The notes under the pieces: generated by a model
What the model was told of the DNA's origin: nothing
Database searches by the model: none
What the model saw: only the letters and a program-made list of their open reading frames with translations
Translations under genes and position numbers: made by a program
Shown: positions 8,588 through 18,481 of the stretch, one piece after another
Numbering within the stretch: position 1 is the first letter of the stretch
How the letters are laid out: each line of letters begins with the position of its first letter
Source of the DNA: Pseudomonadota bacterium
GTDB lineage: Bacteria; Pseudomonadota; Alphaproteobacteria; Acetobacterales; Acetobacteraceae
Reading direction: 5' to 3'
DNA length: 64,000 bases
Assembly (NCBI GenBank): GCA_021809435.1
Contig: JAKBAD010000001.1
Coordinates: 186,001-250,000 of the forward strand

Positions 8588-10153
8588 ATGTTGGACAACA
8601 GCCTCAAGGGCCAGTTGCAGGCCTATCTCGCCCGCATGACCGCGAACATCACGCTGGTGGCATCGCTCGATGAAGGGGCGCTGTCCACCGAAACGCGCGG
8701 CCTGCTCGAAGACATCGCGGCCCAATCCCCCCGCATCACCCTGCGCCTCGATGGCGACGACGCCCGCAAACCCTCCTTTGAAATCATCCGCGAGGGCGCT
8801 GATCGCGGCATCCGCTTCGCCGGCCTGCCCATGGGCCATGAATTCACCTCCCTCATCCTGGCTCTGCTGCAAACCGGCGGCGTGGCGCCCAAAATCGAGC
8901 CCGAGCTGATCGACCAGATCAAGGCGCTGCCTGGTGAGTACAATTTCACCACCTATTTCTCGCAATCCTGCCAGGTCTGCCCCGAGGTGGTGCAAGCCTT
9001 CAACGTGCTGGCCGTGCTCAACCCCAATATCCGCCACATCGCGGTCGATGGCGCGGCCTTCCAGGCCGAGGTCGAGGCCGAGAAAATCCTCGCCGTGCCC
9101 ACCGTCAAGCTCAACGGCGCCGAATTTGGCGCCGGCAGCATGAGCCTCGAGCAAATCCTCGCCAAGCTCGATAGCGGCGCCGAGGCCCGCGCGGCCGAGG
9201 CCATCTCGAAAAAATCCGTGTTCGATGTGCTGGTCGTCGGTGGCGGCCCGGCCGGCGCGGCGGCGGCCATTTATGCCGCGCGCAAGGGCATCAATACCGG
9301 CGTGGTGGCCGAGCGTTTCGGCGGTCAGGTGCTCGACACCATGGCGATCGAGAATTTCATCTCCGTTCCCCACACCGAAGGTCCCAAGCTCGCCGCCGCC
9401 CTCGAAGCCCATACCCGCGATTACGGGGTCGATATCATGAAAGGCCAGCGCGCCCAGCGCGTGGTGCCCCCCAACGAGCCGGGCGGCCTGTTCGAGGTGC
9501 AGCTCGCCTCCGGCGCGGCGGTCAAGGCCAAGTCGGTGGTGCTCTCGCCCGGCGCCCGCTGGCGCTCCATGAACGTGCCGGGTGAGGCTGAGTACCGCAC
9601 GAAAGGCGTCGCCTATTGCCCCCATTGCGATGGCCCGCTCTTCAAGGGCAAGCCGGTCGCGGTCATTGGCGGCGGCAATTCGGGCGTCGAGGCCGCCATC
9701 GATCTGGCCGGCATCACCTCCCACGTCACCCTCATCGAGTTCGACCACCAGCTCCGTGCCGATGCCGTGTTGCAAGCCAAGCTCCAGAGCCTGCCCAACG
9801 TCTCCGTCATCGTCTCCGCCCAAACCACCGAGGTGCACGGCAATGGCGACAAGGTCACCGGCCTGTCCTATAAAGACCGCAACACTGGCGACCTCCACCG
9901 CCTCGACCTCGCGGGCATCTTCGTGCAAATCGGGCTGGTGCCCAATTCCGACTTCCTCAAAGGCACCATCGAGCTATCCCCGCGCGGTGAGATCGAGGTG
10001 AATTTGCGCAACGAAACCTCCCAGCCCGGCGTGTTCGCGGCGGGCGACGCCACCACCGTGCCCTACAAGCAAATCATCATCGCGGCGGGCGAGGGGGCCA
10101 AGGCGGCGCTTTCCGCGTTCGATTACCTCATCCGTCTGGCACCGGCGGCCTGA
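8588..10153 (+). CDS. ahpF: Alkyl hydroperoxide reductase subunit F
   Basis: An NAD(P)H-dependent flavoprotein disulfide reductase that recycles AhpC. The N-terminal double thioredoxin-like domain (about residues 1-195) has the redox pair SCQVCPE. The FAD fold starts at [19 protein letters not shown] (about 218), the thioredoxin-reductase-like redox pair is CPHCDGP, and the NAD(P)H fold is [11 protein letters not shown]. Length 521 aa is standard. Its stop overlaps the oxyR start (TGATG), so translation is coupled. Confidence 0.97.
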   Translation: MLDNSLKGQLQAYLARMTANITLVASLDEGALSTETRGLLEDIAAQSPRITLRLDGDDARKPSFEIIREGADRGIRFAGLPMGHEFTSLILALLQTGGVAPKIEPELIDQIKALPGEYNFTTYFSQSCQVCPEVVQAFNVLAVLNPNIRHIAVDGAAFQAEVEAEKILAVPTVKLNGAEFGAGSMSLEQILAKLDSGAEARAAEAISKKSVFDVLVVGGGPAGAAAAIYAARKGINTGVVAERFGGQVLDTMAIENFISVPHTEGPKLAAALEAHTRDYGVDIMKGQRAQRVVPPNEPGGLFEVQLASGAAVKAKSVVLSPGARWRSMNVPGEAEYRTKGVAYCPHCDGPLFKGKPVAVIGGGNSGVEAAIDLAGITSHVTLIEFDHQLRADAVLQAKLQSLPNVSVIVSAQTTEVHGNGDKVTGLSYKDRNTGDLHRLDLAGIFVQIGLVPNSDFLKGTIELSPRGEIEVNLRNETSQPGVFAAGDATTVPYKQIIIAAGEGAKAALSAFDYLIRLAPAA

Positions 10154-11052
10154 TGGCCGCCTACCTGCCCACCCCCCAACAGCTTCGCTACCTCGTCTCG
10201 CTCGCCGAGACGGGGCATTTCTCCCGCGCGGCCTCAAGCTGCGCGGTTTCGCAAAGCACGCTCTCGGCGGGCATCCTGGCGCTCGAGCGCGGGCTGGACG
10301 CGCAAATCCTCGACCGTTCCGCCCCCAAGCACGCCGTGTTCACCCCGCTGGGCCAGGAGCTGGTCGAAAAAGCCCGCGAGGCCCTGGCCGCGCTCGCCCT
10401 GGTGGCCGAAACCGCCGATGCCGCCCGCGCCCCCATGTCCGGCCCGCTGCGTTTGGGGCTCATCCCCACCATCGGCCCGTTCCTGCTGCCCCGCCTCATG
10501 CCGCTGCTGCGCGCCGGCTTTCCTGGTCTCAAGCTGTATTTGCGCGAAGACCAGACCGAGCGTCTGACCGAGCAGCTCGAAGACGGCCAGCTCGATCTGC
10601 TGATCCTGGCCGAGCCGTGCGTCTCGGGCGGCGCCGAAACACTGGCCCTGCTGCAGGATGAATTTATGGCCGCCCTGCCGCCAAACCACCCGCTGGCCGC
10701 CCGCGCCACCATCGCCCCGGCGGCGCTGGCGGCCGAGCATTTCCTGCTCCTTGAAGACGGCCATTGCCTGCGCGACCAGGTGCTCTCCGTCTGCAACACC
10801 TCCACCCGCGAAACCCGCTTCGCCGCCACCTCCCTGCATACCCTCATCCAAATGGTGGCGGGCGGGCTGGGTGTCACGCTGGTGCCCCGCCTCGCCATCC
10901 AGGCCGGGCTCGCCCAGGGCACGGGCGTCGAGCTGCGTCCCCTCGAAGGCGCTGGCGGCTGGCGCACCCTCTCGCTTGCCTGGCGTCCCGGCTCCGCCCG
11001 CATCGCCGAATACCGTGCCCTTGCGCCCGTCATCACCCAGGCATGTGCCTGA
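10153..11052 (+). CDS. oxyR: LysR-family peroxide-sensing regulator OxyR
   Basis: A 299-residue LysR regulator. The N-terminal helix-turn-helix is RYLVSLAETGHFSRAA followed by VSQSTLSAGILALE. The C-terminal domain carries the two sensing cysteines expected for OxyR: LEDGHCLRDQVLSVC holds both, with the usual short spacing. Overlap with ahpF and the candidate site before ahpC suggest autoregulation of the operon, inferred from family behaviour. Confidence 0.93.
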   Translation: MAAYLPTPQQLRYLVSLAETGHFSRAASSCAVSQSTLSAGILALERGLDAQILDRSAPKHAVFTPLGQELVEKAREALAALALVAETADAARAPMSGPLRLGLIPTIGPFLLPRLMPLLRAGFPGLKLYLREDQTERLTEQLEDGQLDLLILAEPCVSGGAETLALLQDEFMAALPPNHPLAARATIAPAALAAEHFLLLEDGHCLRDQVLSVCNTSTRETRFAATSLHTLIQMVAGGLGVTLVPRLAIQAGLAQGTGVELRPLEGAGGWRTLSLAWRPGSARIAEYRALAPVITQACA

Positions 11053-11222
11053 GCAAGGGTGACGCGGCGCCCTAAATCGTCTCAAATACGGCGCGCGCCC
11101 TGACGTTTTTTCCCCGCGCCCGCCCGTCTGCCCGTCATGCGGGTGGCTCATGCGTGCCCGCAAAGAAAAAGCTGACAGAGAGTGTTTAAAATAGTAATCT
11201 CCATGGTGTGAAGGAGTGTACC

Positions 11223-12545
11223 ATGAACGTCGTCGCCCACGGCAGCAATGCGCCGCTAGCCAATCATTGGATGCCCTTCACGGCCAACCGCCAGTTCCAT
11301 GAGCAGCCCCGGCTCATCTCCCGCGCCGAAGGTGTTTATTATTTTACACCTCAAGGCGATAAATTGCTCGATGGCTCGTCTGGCCTCTATTGCATCCCGC
11401 TGGGCCATGGCCGCCCCGAAATCCGCGACGCGGTCTATCGGCAAATGGAAACGCTCGATTACGCGCCGCCCTTTCAATATGGTGTGCCGGTGGCTTTCGA
11501 GCTGGCCACCCAAATCGCCGCCCTCACACCGCCCGGCCTCAACCGCATCCTGTTCACCAATAGCGGCTCCGAAGCGGTCGACACCGCCTTGAAAGTCGCC
11601 CTGCAATATCACCGCGCGCGCGGCGAGGGGGCGCGTCAGCGTTTCATCGGCCGCGAGCGCGGCTATCATGGCGTGGGCTTTGGTGGCTGGTCGGTTGGCG
11701 GCATGGTCAATAACCGCAAATCCTTTGGCGTCGGCCTGCCCGGCGTCGCGCATCTGCGCCACACCCACATCAAGGAAAATGTCTTCCAGATGGGCGAGGG
11801 CGAGCACGGCGCCGATCTGGCCGATGATCTGGAGCGTTTCGTCCAGCTCCACGGCGCCGACACCATCGCCGCCTGCATCGTCGAGCCCGTTGCCGGCTCC
11901 ACCGGCATATTGGTGCCGCCCAAGGGCTATCTCCAGCGCCTGCGCGATATTTGCACCAAACACGGCATATTGCTGATCTTCGATGAGGTGATCACCGGCT
12001 TTGGCCGCACCGGCCAGGCCTTCGCCGCCCAAACCTTCGGCGTCACGCCCGACCTGATCACCATGGCCAAGGCGATCAACAACGCCTCCATCCCCATGGC
12101 GGCCGTCGCCGTGCGCGAGGACATCCAGCAAACCATCCTCGACGCCGCGCCCGAAAACGCCGTCGAATTCTATCATGGCTACACCTACTCCGCGCACCCC
12201 GCGGCGGTCGCGGCGGCGCTCGCCACGCTCAAAATCTACCGCGAGGAAGACAGCTTCGCCCGCGTCCGCGCCCTGAGCCCTGGTTTCCTCGAGCAAATCG
12301 CCGCCTGCAAATCCCTGCCCGATGTCGTCGATACCCGCGGCCACGGCCTGCTTGGCGCCGTGCAGGTGGCGCCCAAGGGCAATCCCGGCGAGCGCGGTTT
12401 TGGCATATTGCGCCGCGCCTTCGAGCGGGGTCTGGTGCTGCGCGCGGCTGGCGAATCCATCGTGCTGGCCCCGCCTTTCGCCTCAACCCCCGAGCAGATC
12501 AGCGAAATGGTCGAAATCATGCGCCGCGTCATCGCCGAGAGCTGA
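11223..12545 (+). CDS. Omega-amino acid (beta-alanine):pyruvate aminotransferase, class III
   Basis: A PLP enzyme of fold type I, 440 residues. The N-terminus [19 protein letters not shown], then [20 protein letters not shown], is characteristic of beta-alanine:pyruvate transaminases. The PLP-binding region has [13 protein letters not shown], and the Schiff-base lysine is in [10 protein letters not shown]. The start at 11223 is set by AAGGAG at 11211-11216; an in-frame ATG at 11208 precedes it. It would yield malonate semialdehyde (or another semialdehyde), and the next gene is an aldehyde dehydrogenase. Confidence 0.88.
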   Translation: MNVVAHGSNAPLANHWMPFTANRQFHEQPRLISRAEGVYYFTPQGDKLLDGSSGLYCIPLGHGRPEIRDAVYRQMETLDYAPPFQYGVPVAFELATQIAALTPPGLNRILFTNSGSEAVDTALKVALQYHRARGEGARQRFIGRERGYHGVGFGGWSVGGMVNNRKSFGVGLPGVAHLRHTHIKENVFQMGEGEHGADLADDLERFVQLHGADTIAACIVEPVAGSTGILVPPKGYLQRLRDICTKHGILLIFDEVITGFGRTGQAFAAQTFGVTPDLITMAKAINNASIPMAAVAVREDIQQTILDAAPENAVEFYHGYTYSAHPAAVAAALATLKIYREEDSFARVRALSPGFLEQIAACKSLPDVVDTRGHGLLGAVQVAPKGNPGERGFGILRRAFERGLVLRAAGESIVLAPPFASTPEQISEMVEIMRRVIAES

Positions 12546-12547
12546 GC

Positions 12548-12598
12548 GGCCCGCCCCCGTTTTATCGTCAATCAGGCGGGCCGCCCATCTGGCCCGCC
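12548..12598 (+). promoter_or_regulatory. Three-arm alternating hairpin between aminotransferase and dehydrogenase genes
   Basis: GGCCCGCC (12548-12555), GGCGGGCC (12575-12582) and GGCCCGCC (12591-12598). The middle arm can pair with either outer arm, so two exclusive hairpins are possible. The downstream pairing is followed by GTTTTC and then the AGGAGG ribosome site at 12605. This resembles an attenuator or a processing/stability element. Function is inference. Confidence 0.45.
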
Positions 12599-12615
12599 GT
12601 TTTCAGGAGGAACCA

Positions 12616-14049
12616 ATGTACCAGAACGTGCAACTATTCATCGGCGACCAGTGGCGCGACGCCCAAAGCGGCAAAACGCTCGATGTCATCAACCCCGCCA
12701 CCGAAGAGGTCATCGGCACGCTCGCCCACGCCGAGATCCCCGACCTCGACGCCGCCCTGGAAGCCGCCGCCAAGGGCTTCGCCACCTGGCGCAAGATGAC
12801 CGCCTATGAGCGCAGCAAGATCATGCGCCGCGCCGCCGACCTCATCCGCGAGCGCGCCGACCATATCGCCCGCCTGATGACCATGGAGCAGGGCAAGCCG
12901 GTGGGCGAAGCCAAAATCGAAATCATGGGCTCGGCCGATGTGGTCGATTGGTTTGCCGAGGAAGGCCGCCGCGCCTATGGCCGCGTCATCCCCAACCGCG
13001 TGCCCGGCGTCTATCAGCTTTCCCTGCGTGAGCCGGTGGGCGTGGTGGCGGGCTTCACGCCCTGGAACTTCCCGATGAGCCAGGCGGTGCGCAAAATCTC
13101 CGCCGCGCTGGCGGCGGGCTGCGCCTTCATCCTCAAGGGCCCCGAGGAAACCCCGGCCTCCTGCGCCGAGCTGGTGCGCGCCTATATCGATGCCGGCGTG
13201 CCTTACGGCACCGTGCAGCTGGTGTTTGGCGTGCCGGCGCAAATCTCCGAATATCTCATCCCGCACCCGGTGATCCGCAAAATCTCCTTCACCGGCTCCA
13301 CGGTCATCGGCAAGCATCTGGCGGCGCTGGCCGGCAAGCACATGAAGCGCGCGACCATGGAGCTCGGCGGTCACGCCCCCTCCATCGTCTTCAACGACGC
13401 CGACCTCGATGCGGCGGCGACGATTCTGGCCGCCAACAAGTTCCGCAATGCCGGCCAGGTCTGCGTCGCCCCCACGCGCTTTCTGGTGCAGGAAGGCGTG
13501 TACGAGGAGTTCCTCGGCAAGTTCGTGGCCAAGTGCGAGGCGCTCAAGCTCGGCAACGGCCTGGAGCCCGACACCACCATGGGCCCGCTCGCCAATGACC
13601 GGCGCGTGGCGGCCATGGAAGCCCTGATCGGCGATGCCGTGCAAAAGGGCGCGACCGTGCGCACGGGCGGCAAGCGCGCGGGCAACAAGGGCTATTTCTT
13701 CGAGCCCACCGCCATCGCCGATGTGCCGATGGATGCCCGCCTGATGAACGAGGAGCCGTTCGGCCCGGTTGCCATCTTCCGTCCCTTCCAGACCTTCGAT
13801 GAAGTGATCTCCGAGGCCAACCGTCTCCCCTACGGCCTCGCGGCCTATGCCTATACGCGCAATACCAAAACCGCCACGGCGCTGGCCTCCGAGCTGGAAT
13901 CTGGCATGGTGGCCATCAACCATCACGGCCTGGCCCTGCCCGAAACCCCGTTCGGCGGCGTCAAGGATTCCGGCTACGGTTCCGAGGGCGGCGCCGAAGG
14001 TCTCGAGCCCTATCTGGTCACCAAGTTCGTCACCCAGGCGGGCGCGTAA
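12616..14049 (+). CDS. NAD(P)-dependent (succinate-)semialdehyde dehydrogenase
   Basis: A 477-residue aldehyde dehydrogenase. Visible motifs are [29 protein letters not shown], the catalytic glutamate MELGGHAP, and the catalytic cysteine [11 protein letters not shown]. This matches the succinate-semialdehyde dehydrogenase subgroup. A strong AGGAGG at 12605-12610 fixes the start. Because the upstream enzyme looks like a beta-alanine transaminase, the true substrate could be malonate semialdehyde or another omega-semialdehyde; sequence alone does not decide. Confidence 0.88.
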   Translation: MYQNVQLFIGDQWRDAQSGKTLDVINPATEEVIGTLAHAEIPDLDAALEAAAKGFATWRKMTAYERSKIMRRAADLIRERADHIARLMTMEQGKPVGEAKIEIMGSADVVDWFAEEGRRAYGRVIPNRVPGVYQLSLREPVGVVAGFTPWNFPMSQAVRKISAALAAGCAFILKGPEETPASCAELVRAYIDAGVPYGTVQLVFGVPAQISEYLIPHPVIRKISFTGSTVIGKHLAALAGKHMKRATMELGGHAPSIVFNDADLDAAATILAANKFRNAGQVCVAPTRFLVQEGVYEEFLGKFVAKCEALKLGNGLEPDTTMGPLANDRRVAAMEALIGDAVQKGATVRTGGKRAGNKGYFFEPTAIADVPMDARLMNEEPFGPVAIFRPFQTFDEVISEANRLPYGLAAYAYTRNTKTATALASELESGMVAINHHGLALPETPFGGVKDSGYGSEGGAEGLEPYLVTKFVTQAGA

Positions 14050-14054
14050 ATTTC

Positions 14055-14218
14055 AAAAGTTTTTGGGGGTGTGGGGCCTTTTTTCAAAAAGGCCCCACAT
14101 GGTCCACTAAACACGTGTTCCACTAAAAAAGCCCTCTGGTTTTCCAGAGGGCTTTTTTAGTGGCGGGGAAAGAGGTGGCCCTTTTTTGTAAAAAAGGGCC
14201 ACACCCCAAAAAACTTTT
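14055..14218. repeat. Composite palindromic element, copy B (with central terminator insert)
   Basis: Starts AAAAGTTTTTGGGGG and ends ACCCCAAAAAACTTTT. The hairpins are at 14071-14098 (GTGGGGCC arms) and 14175-14202 (GTGGCCC arms). A central 20-bp stem at 14120-14163 (CCACTAAAAAAGCCCTCTGG arms, TTTT loop) is a strong bidirectional terminator. It separates the convergent dehydrogenase and TIGR02300 genes. Confidence 0.88.
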
Positions 14219-14225
14219 AAATTCT

Positions 14226-14552
14226 TTACCGTTCGTCCTCGCCGCCCTCGGGCTGCACGTCGATATCGGCGTCAATCACGTCCGCGCCATCGTCGAGGTC
14301 ATCGGTATCTTCCAGAATATCCTCGTCGTCGCCATCATCAGGCACCTCGACGTCAATATCATCCGCGTCGATCTCAGGCTTGGCGGCCTTCTTCTGCTCC
14401 TCGGGCAGCGGCGCGGTGCGCTTCAGGCGCGGCTGCTCGGCGGGCTGCTCAATGCCGCATTTCGGGCACAAGGCCGGCGCCTTGCCGAGGTCGAAAAACC
14501 GCGTGCCGCAAGAGACGCAGGTATGTTTTTCACCAAGTTCCGGTTTCGCCAT
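14226..14552 (-). CDS. TIGR02300 family (FYDLN-acid) protein
   Basis: A 108-residue protein with an N-terminal zinc-ribbon-like part (LGEKHTCVSCGTRFFDLGKA, then LCPKCG) and a long acidic tail rich in D and E. This matches the alphaproteobacterial FYDLN-acid family, whose function is unknown. Here the signature reads FFDLGK. It is convergent with the dehydrogenase gene and divergent from aroA, as is common for this family in alphaproteobacteria. Confidence 0.9.
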   Translation of the reverse strand: MAKPELGEKHTCVSCGTRFFDLGKAPALCPKCGIEQPAEQPRLKRTAPLPEEQKKAAKPEIDADDIDVEVPDDGDDEDILEDTDDLDDGADVIDADIDVQPEGGEDER

Positions 14553-14673
14553 GTCACCCTCAGGTCAAATCAATTCACTCAAGGTCGGGGCGATGCCACG
14601 GCGCGCCTTTCCTGTCAAACCTCTTGCCTTCACTCTATGGCAAAGCCGCTCAGCCGTGCTAATCGGCGGGGCC

Positions 14674-16008
14674 ATGAACGCCCCATCCCCCCGCCCGTAT
14701 GCCAGCGCCAAGCCCGCTCGCCCGCTCACCGGCACCATCTCCGTGCCCGGTGACAAATCCATCAGCCACCGCGCCCTCATGTTCGGCGCGCTGGCGGTCG
14801 GGCAAACCCGCATCACCGGCCTGCTCACCGGCGAGGACGTGCTGCGCACCGCCGCCGCCATGGCCGCGCTGGGCGCCGAAATCTCGCGTGACGGCGATGA
14901 CTGGCTGGTCTCTGGCCGCGGCATCGGCGCCCTCACCGAACCCGCGGACGTGCTCGACATGGGCAATTCCGGCACCGCCGCGCGCCTGCTCGCCGGCATC
15001 CTCGCCTCCCACGATATTTACGCCGTCATGACCGGCGATGCCTCGCTCCGCAAACGCCCCATGGCCCGCGTCATCGAGCCCCTGAAGCAAACCGGCGCGC
15101 AGTTCCTGGCCCGTTCGGGCAACCGCCTGCCGCTCACCATCCGGGGCGCGCGCGAATCCATGCCGCTCAGCTACCGCCTGCCGGTGGCCTCCGCCCAGGT
15201 CAAATCCGCCGTGCTGCTGGCCGGCCTGAACGCCCGTGGCGTCACCGAGGTCGAGGAGCCCGAGCCCACGCGCGATCATTCCGAGAACATGCTCCGCCAT
15301 TTCGGCGCGCGTGTGGATGTCGAGCGCGTGGGGCGGGGCAGGGGCATCAAGCTGTGGGGCCAGCCCGAGCTGGTCGCGGCCGATGTGGTGGTGCCGGGCG
15401 ATCCGTCCTCCGCCGCCTTTCCCGTCGCCGCCGCGCTCTTGGTGCCCGACTCGCACGTGACCCTGCAAGGCGTCGGCCTCAACCCGCTCCGCGCCGGCCT
15501 GTTCGAGACCTTGCGTGAAATGGGCGCCAGCCTGGCCGTGCATAATGCCCGCACCCAGGGCGGCGAGCCGGTGGGCGACCTCATCGCCATCCACACCACC
15601 CTCAAGGCGGTCGATGTGCCGCCCGAGCGCGCGCCCTCGATGATCGATGAATACCCCATCCTCGCCGTGCTGTGCGCCTTCGCCCAGGGCACGTCGCGCC
15701 TGCGCGGCCTGGCCGAGCTGCGCGTCAAAGAGAGCGACCGTCTCTCCGCCACCGCCGCCCTGCTCAGCGTCAACGGCGCGCGCGTCGAAATCGAGGGCGA
15801 TGACCTGATCATCCACGGCACTGGCGGCCTGCCCGGCGGCGGGCTGGTCGAAACCCACATGGATCATCGCCTGGCCATGAGCGCCCTGGTGCTGGGTCAG
15901 GCTTCCGCCCAGCCGGTGCGCATCGACGATGCCAGCTTCATCGACACCTCCTTCCCTGGCTTCGTGCCCCTCATGCAAGGGCTGGGCGCCGGACTGTCCA
16001 CCCCATGA
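14674..16008 (+). CDS. aroA: 3-phosphoshikimate 1-carboxyvinyltransferase (EPSP synthase), class II-like
   Basis: Joins shikimate-3-phosphate and PEP in the shikimate pathway. The 444-residue sequence resembles the CP4 (class II) type: GTISVPGDKSISHRALMFG, TRITGLLTGEDVLRT, RLPVASAQVKSAVLLAGLN, APSMIDEYPILAV, LRVKESDRLSA and DHRLAMSALV. The glyphosate-contact loop reads GNSGTAARL, so it has glycine where CP4 has alanine. The ATG at 14674 lacks a strong ribosome site; the open frame extends upstream but aligns with no family sequence. The stop overlaps cmk by four bases. Confidence 0.95.
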   Translation: MNAPSPRPYASAKPARPLTGTISVPGDKSISHRALMFGALAVGQTRITGLLTGEDVLRTAAAMAALGAEISRDGDDWLVSGRGIGALTEPADVLDMGNSGTAARLLAGILASHDIYAVMTGDASLRKRPMARVIEPLKQTGAQFLARSGNRLPLTIRGARESMPLSYRLPVASAQVKSAVLLAGLNARGVTEVEEPEPTRDHSENMLRHFGARVDVERVGRGRGIKLWGQPELVAADVVVPGDPSSAAFPVAAALLVPDSHVTLQGVGLNPLRAGLFETLREMGASLAVHNARTQGGEPVGDLIAIHTTLKAVDVPPERAPSMIDEYPILAVLCAFAQGTSRLRGLAELRVKESDRLSATAALLSVNGARVEIEGDDLIIHGTGGLPGGGLVETHMDHRLAMSALVLGQASAQPVRIDDASFIDTSFPGFVPLMQGLGAGLSTP

Positions 16009-16628
16009 TCATCGCCATCGACGGCCCGGCCGCCGCCGGCAAGGGCACGCTCGCCAAGCGCCTGGCCGCCGCGCTCGGCCTGCCTTACCTCGATACCGGC
16101 CTGCTCTACCGCGCCACCGCCAAGCGGGTGCTGGTGGCCGGCGCCAACCCGGCCGATGAACAAGCCGCCCTGCACGCCGCTCAAAGCCTCACCCAGGCCG
16201 ATTTCGAGCGCCCCGACCTGCGCGACACCGAAACCTCCAAGGCCGCCTCCCAGGTCGCCTCTCTGCCCGCCGTGCGCCATGCCCTGCTCGAATTCCAGCG
16301 CCGCTTTGGCGGCCAGCACGGCGCCGTGCTCGATGGCCGCGACATCGGCACCATCATCTTCCCCAACGCCGATGTGAAACTCTTCGTCACCGCCTCCGTC
16401 GAGGCCCGCGCCCAGCGCCGCTGGCTGGAATTTCAGACACGCGGCGAAACCGTGCCCCTGGCCGAGGTCATCGCCGATGTCGCCGCCCGCGACGAGGCCG
16501 ACCGCACCCGCGCCGCCGCCCCGCTCATCCAGGCGCCCGACGCCACCCTCATCGACACCACCCACCTCACTGCCGATGAAGCCTTCGCCCGCGCCCTCGA
16601 AATCGTCCAAACCCGGCAGCCCGTCTGA
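16005..16628 (+). CDS. cmk: Cytidylate kinase
   Basis: Phosphorylates CMP and dCMP. The P-loop is IAIDGPAAAGKGTLAKRLA at residues 2-20. YLDTGLLYRA follows, then VLDGRDIGTIIFPNADVKLF and a lid region with AARDEADRTRAAAPL. Length 207 aa is typical. Coupled to aroA by an ATGA overlap. The usual downstream rpsA is absent; a terminator and a convergent gene follow instead. Confidence 0.96.
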   Translation: MIIAIDGPAAAGKGTLAKRLAAALGLPYLDTGLLYRATAKRVLVAGANPADEQAALHAAQSLTQADFERPDLRDTETSKAASQVASLPAVRHALLEFQRRFGGQHGAVLDGRDIGTIIFPNADVKLFVTASVEARAQRRWLEFQTRGETVPLAEVIADVAARDEADRTRAAAPLIQAPDATLIDTTHLTADEAFARALEIVQTRQPV

Positions 16629-16640
16629 ACCTCCGCAAAC

Positions 16641-16670
16641 AAAAAAGCCTCCCGCGCGGGAGGCTTTTTT
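16641..16670. terminator. Bidirectional intrinsic terminator between cmk and the acyl-CoA dehydrogenase gene
   Basis: Perfect palindrome with AAAAAAGCCTCCCGC and GCGGGAGGCTTTTTT arms. It serves both convergent genes. Confidence 0.92.
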
Positions 16671-16686
16671 TCGGCGTTCAGGCGCC

Positions 16687-18468
16687 TCAGAACAGCTCTT
16701 CGGGCATCTCCATCAGCGCGCCCTTGCCGGCTTTGATCACCGCCAGCAAAGACCCCACCTGCGGCAACATGCGCTCCAGATAGAACCGCCCCGTCGAGAG
16801 CTTGGCCTGGTAGAACGGCGCATCCGCCCCGGCATCGGGCAGTTTCTCCAGCGCCAGCTTCATCATCTTCAGCCACATGAAGCCCAGCGCCACCAGCCCG
16901 AACAGGCGCAGATAATCGGTGGCCGCCGCGCCGGCCTCCTCGGCATCGCTCAGCGCCTTCTCGGCGATGAAAAACGTCGCCAGCTGCAACGCCCCAAAAG
17001 CCCGCCCAAACCCGCCGACCGCGCGGCCCAGAATCGGGTGGTCCTTGTTGGCGTCGATAAACTCGGCAACCGGGTGGAAGAACCGGCGCAGACTGCGGCC
17101 AAAATTCGCTGGCATCTTGCGCCCCACCAAATCCAGCGCCTGCACGCCGTTGGTGCCCTCATAAATCATGGCGATACGGGCATCGCGCAGCAGCTGCTCC
17201 ATGCCATGGTCGCGAATATAACCATGCCCGCCATAAGTCTGCACCGCGAGCGAGGCGCATTCAAACCCGGCATCGGTAAAGAAGGCCTTCACCACCGGCG
17301 TCAGCAGCGCCACAAACTCCTCCGCCTCGGCGCGCCTGGCCGGGTCGGGCTCGTGGTTCGCCTCATCCAACCGGCGCGCCACCCAGGCGCCCAGCGCCCG
17401 CGAGCCTTCGACATAAGCGCGCATGGTCAGCAGCATGCGCCGCACATCGGGGTGCACGATAATCGGGTCCGCCGCCTTCTCGGGATATTTGGCGCCCGAG
17501 AGCGCGCGCCCCTGCAAACGCTCCTTGGCGTAAAGCACGGCGCCCTGATACGCCGCCTCGGCAATGCCCAGCCCCTGCGTCGCCACGCCCAGCCGGGCGG
17601 CGTTCATCATCACAAACATCGCCTGCATGCCGCGGTTGGGCTGCCCGACCAGCCAGCCCTGGGCCTCGTCGAAATTCATCTGGCAGGTGCTCGACGCCTT
17701 GATCCCCAGCTTATGCTCGATCGCCGCGCACGAAACCCCATTGCCCCCGCCCGCCTCGCCGTCGGCATCGGGCAGAAATTTCGGCACCACGAACAGCGAA
17801 ATGCCTTTAATGCCGGCGGGCGCATCGGGCAGGCGCGCCAGCACCAGATGAATGATATTCTCCGAGAGATCATGCTCCCCGGCCGAGATAAAAATCTTCG
17901 CCCCGGTAATCCGGTAAGAGCCATCCGCCTGCGCCACGGCCTTGGTGCGCACCAAGCCGAGATCAGTGCCGCAATGCGGCTCGGTCAGGCACATGGTGCC
18001 CGACCACTGGCCCGAGATCATCTTGGGTAAATAAAGCGCCTTTTGCTCATCGGTGCCATGAATCTCAAGCGCCCGCACCGCCCCCTGCGTCAGGCCGGGA
18101 TACATGCCAAACGAGATATTGGTGGCGCAGATCATCTCCTCCACCAGCTTGGCCAGTGTGGCCGGCGCGCCCTGGCCGCCAAATTCCACAGCCGCCTCCA
18201 GCCCGCCCCAGCCGCCTTCGTTAAAGGCGTCATAAGCCGCCTTGAAACCCGCCGGTGTACGCACCACGCCATTCTCAATCGCGCAGCCTTCCAAATCGCC
18301 GCTGGCATTGAGCGGCAGCAGCTGCTCGGCGCAGAATTTCCCGGCTTCCTCCAAAATCGACTCAACCAGCTCGGGCGTGAATTCCTCATGCCCCGGCAGC
18401 GGCGCGTCGTTCATCAGCTCGTGCAGCACGAATTTCATATCGCGCAGCGGGGCCTTGTAGGTTTGCAT
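16687..18468 (-). CDS. Acyl-CoA dehydrogenase (large, DmdC-like type)
   Basis: A 593-residue FAD enzyme of the long subgroup with an extra C-terminal domain. Visible motifs are GTMCLTEPHCGTDLGLVRT (flavin/substrate loop), ITGAKIFISAGEHDL, a central helical domain, and YGGHGYIRDHGMEQLLRDAR with IYEGTNGVQALDLVGRK near the active site. This subgroup includes 3-methylmercaptopropionyl-CoA dehydrogenases, but the annotation as a general acyl-CoA dehydrogenase is safer. The ATG at 18468 is preceded by AAAGGAG. Last gene of the leftward merR-linked beta-oxidation operon, 13 bases after the bifunctional enzyme gene. Confidence 0.9.
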   Translation of the reverse strand: MQTYKAPLRDMKFVLHELMNDAPLPGHEEFTPELVESILEEAGKFCAEQLLPLNASGDLEGCAIENGVVRTPAGFKAAYDAFNEGGWGGLEAAVEFGGQGAPATLAKLVEEMICATNISFGMYPGLTQGAVRALEIHGTDEQKALYLPKMISGQWSGTMCLTEPHCGTDLGLVRTKAVAQADGSYRITGAKIFISAGEHDLSENIIHLVLARLPDAPAGIKGISLFVVPKFLPDADGEAGGGNGVSCAAIEHKLGIKASSTCQMNFDEAQGWLVGQPNRGMQAMFVMMNAARLGVATQGLGIAEAAYQGAVLYAKERLQGRALSGAKYPEKAADPIIVHPDVRRMLLTMRAYVEGSRALGAWVARRLDEANHEPDPARRAEAEEFVALLTPVVKAFFTDAGFECASLAVQTYGGHGYIRDHGMEQLLRDARIAMIYEGTNGVQALDLVGRKMPANFGRSLRRFFHPVAEFIDANKDHPILGRAVGGFGRAFGALQLATFFIAEKALSDAEEAGAAATDYLRLFGLVALGFMWLKMMKLALEKLPDAGADAPFYQAKLSTGRFYLERMLPQVGSLLAVIKAGKGALMEMPEELF

Positions 18469-18481
18469 CTCTCTCGCTCCT

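Noticed and set aside
8495-9928. Long minus-strand open frame (477 codons) over ahpF
   Set aside because: Antisense shadow of ahpF in high-GC DNA; no ribosome site or domain.
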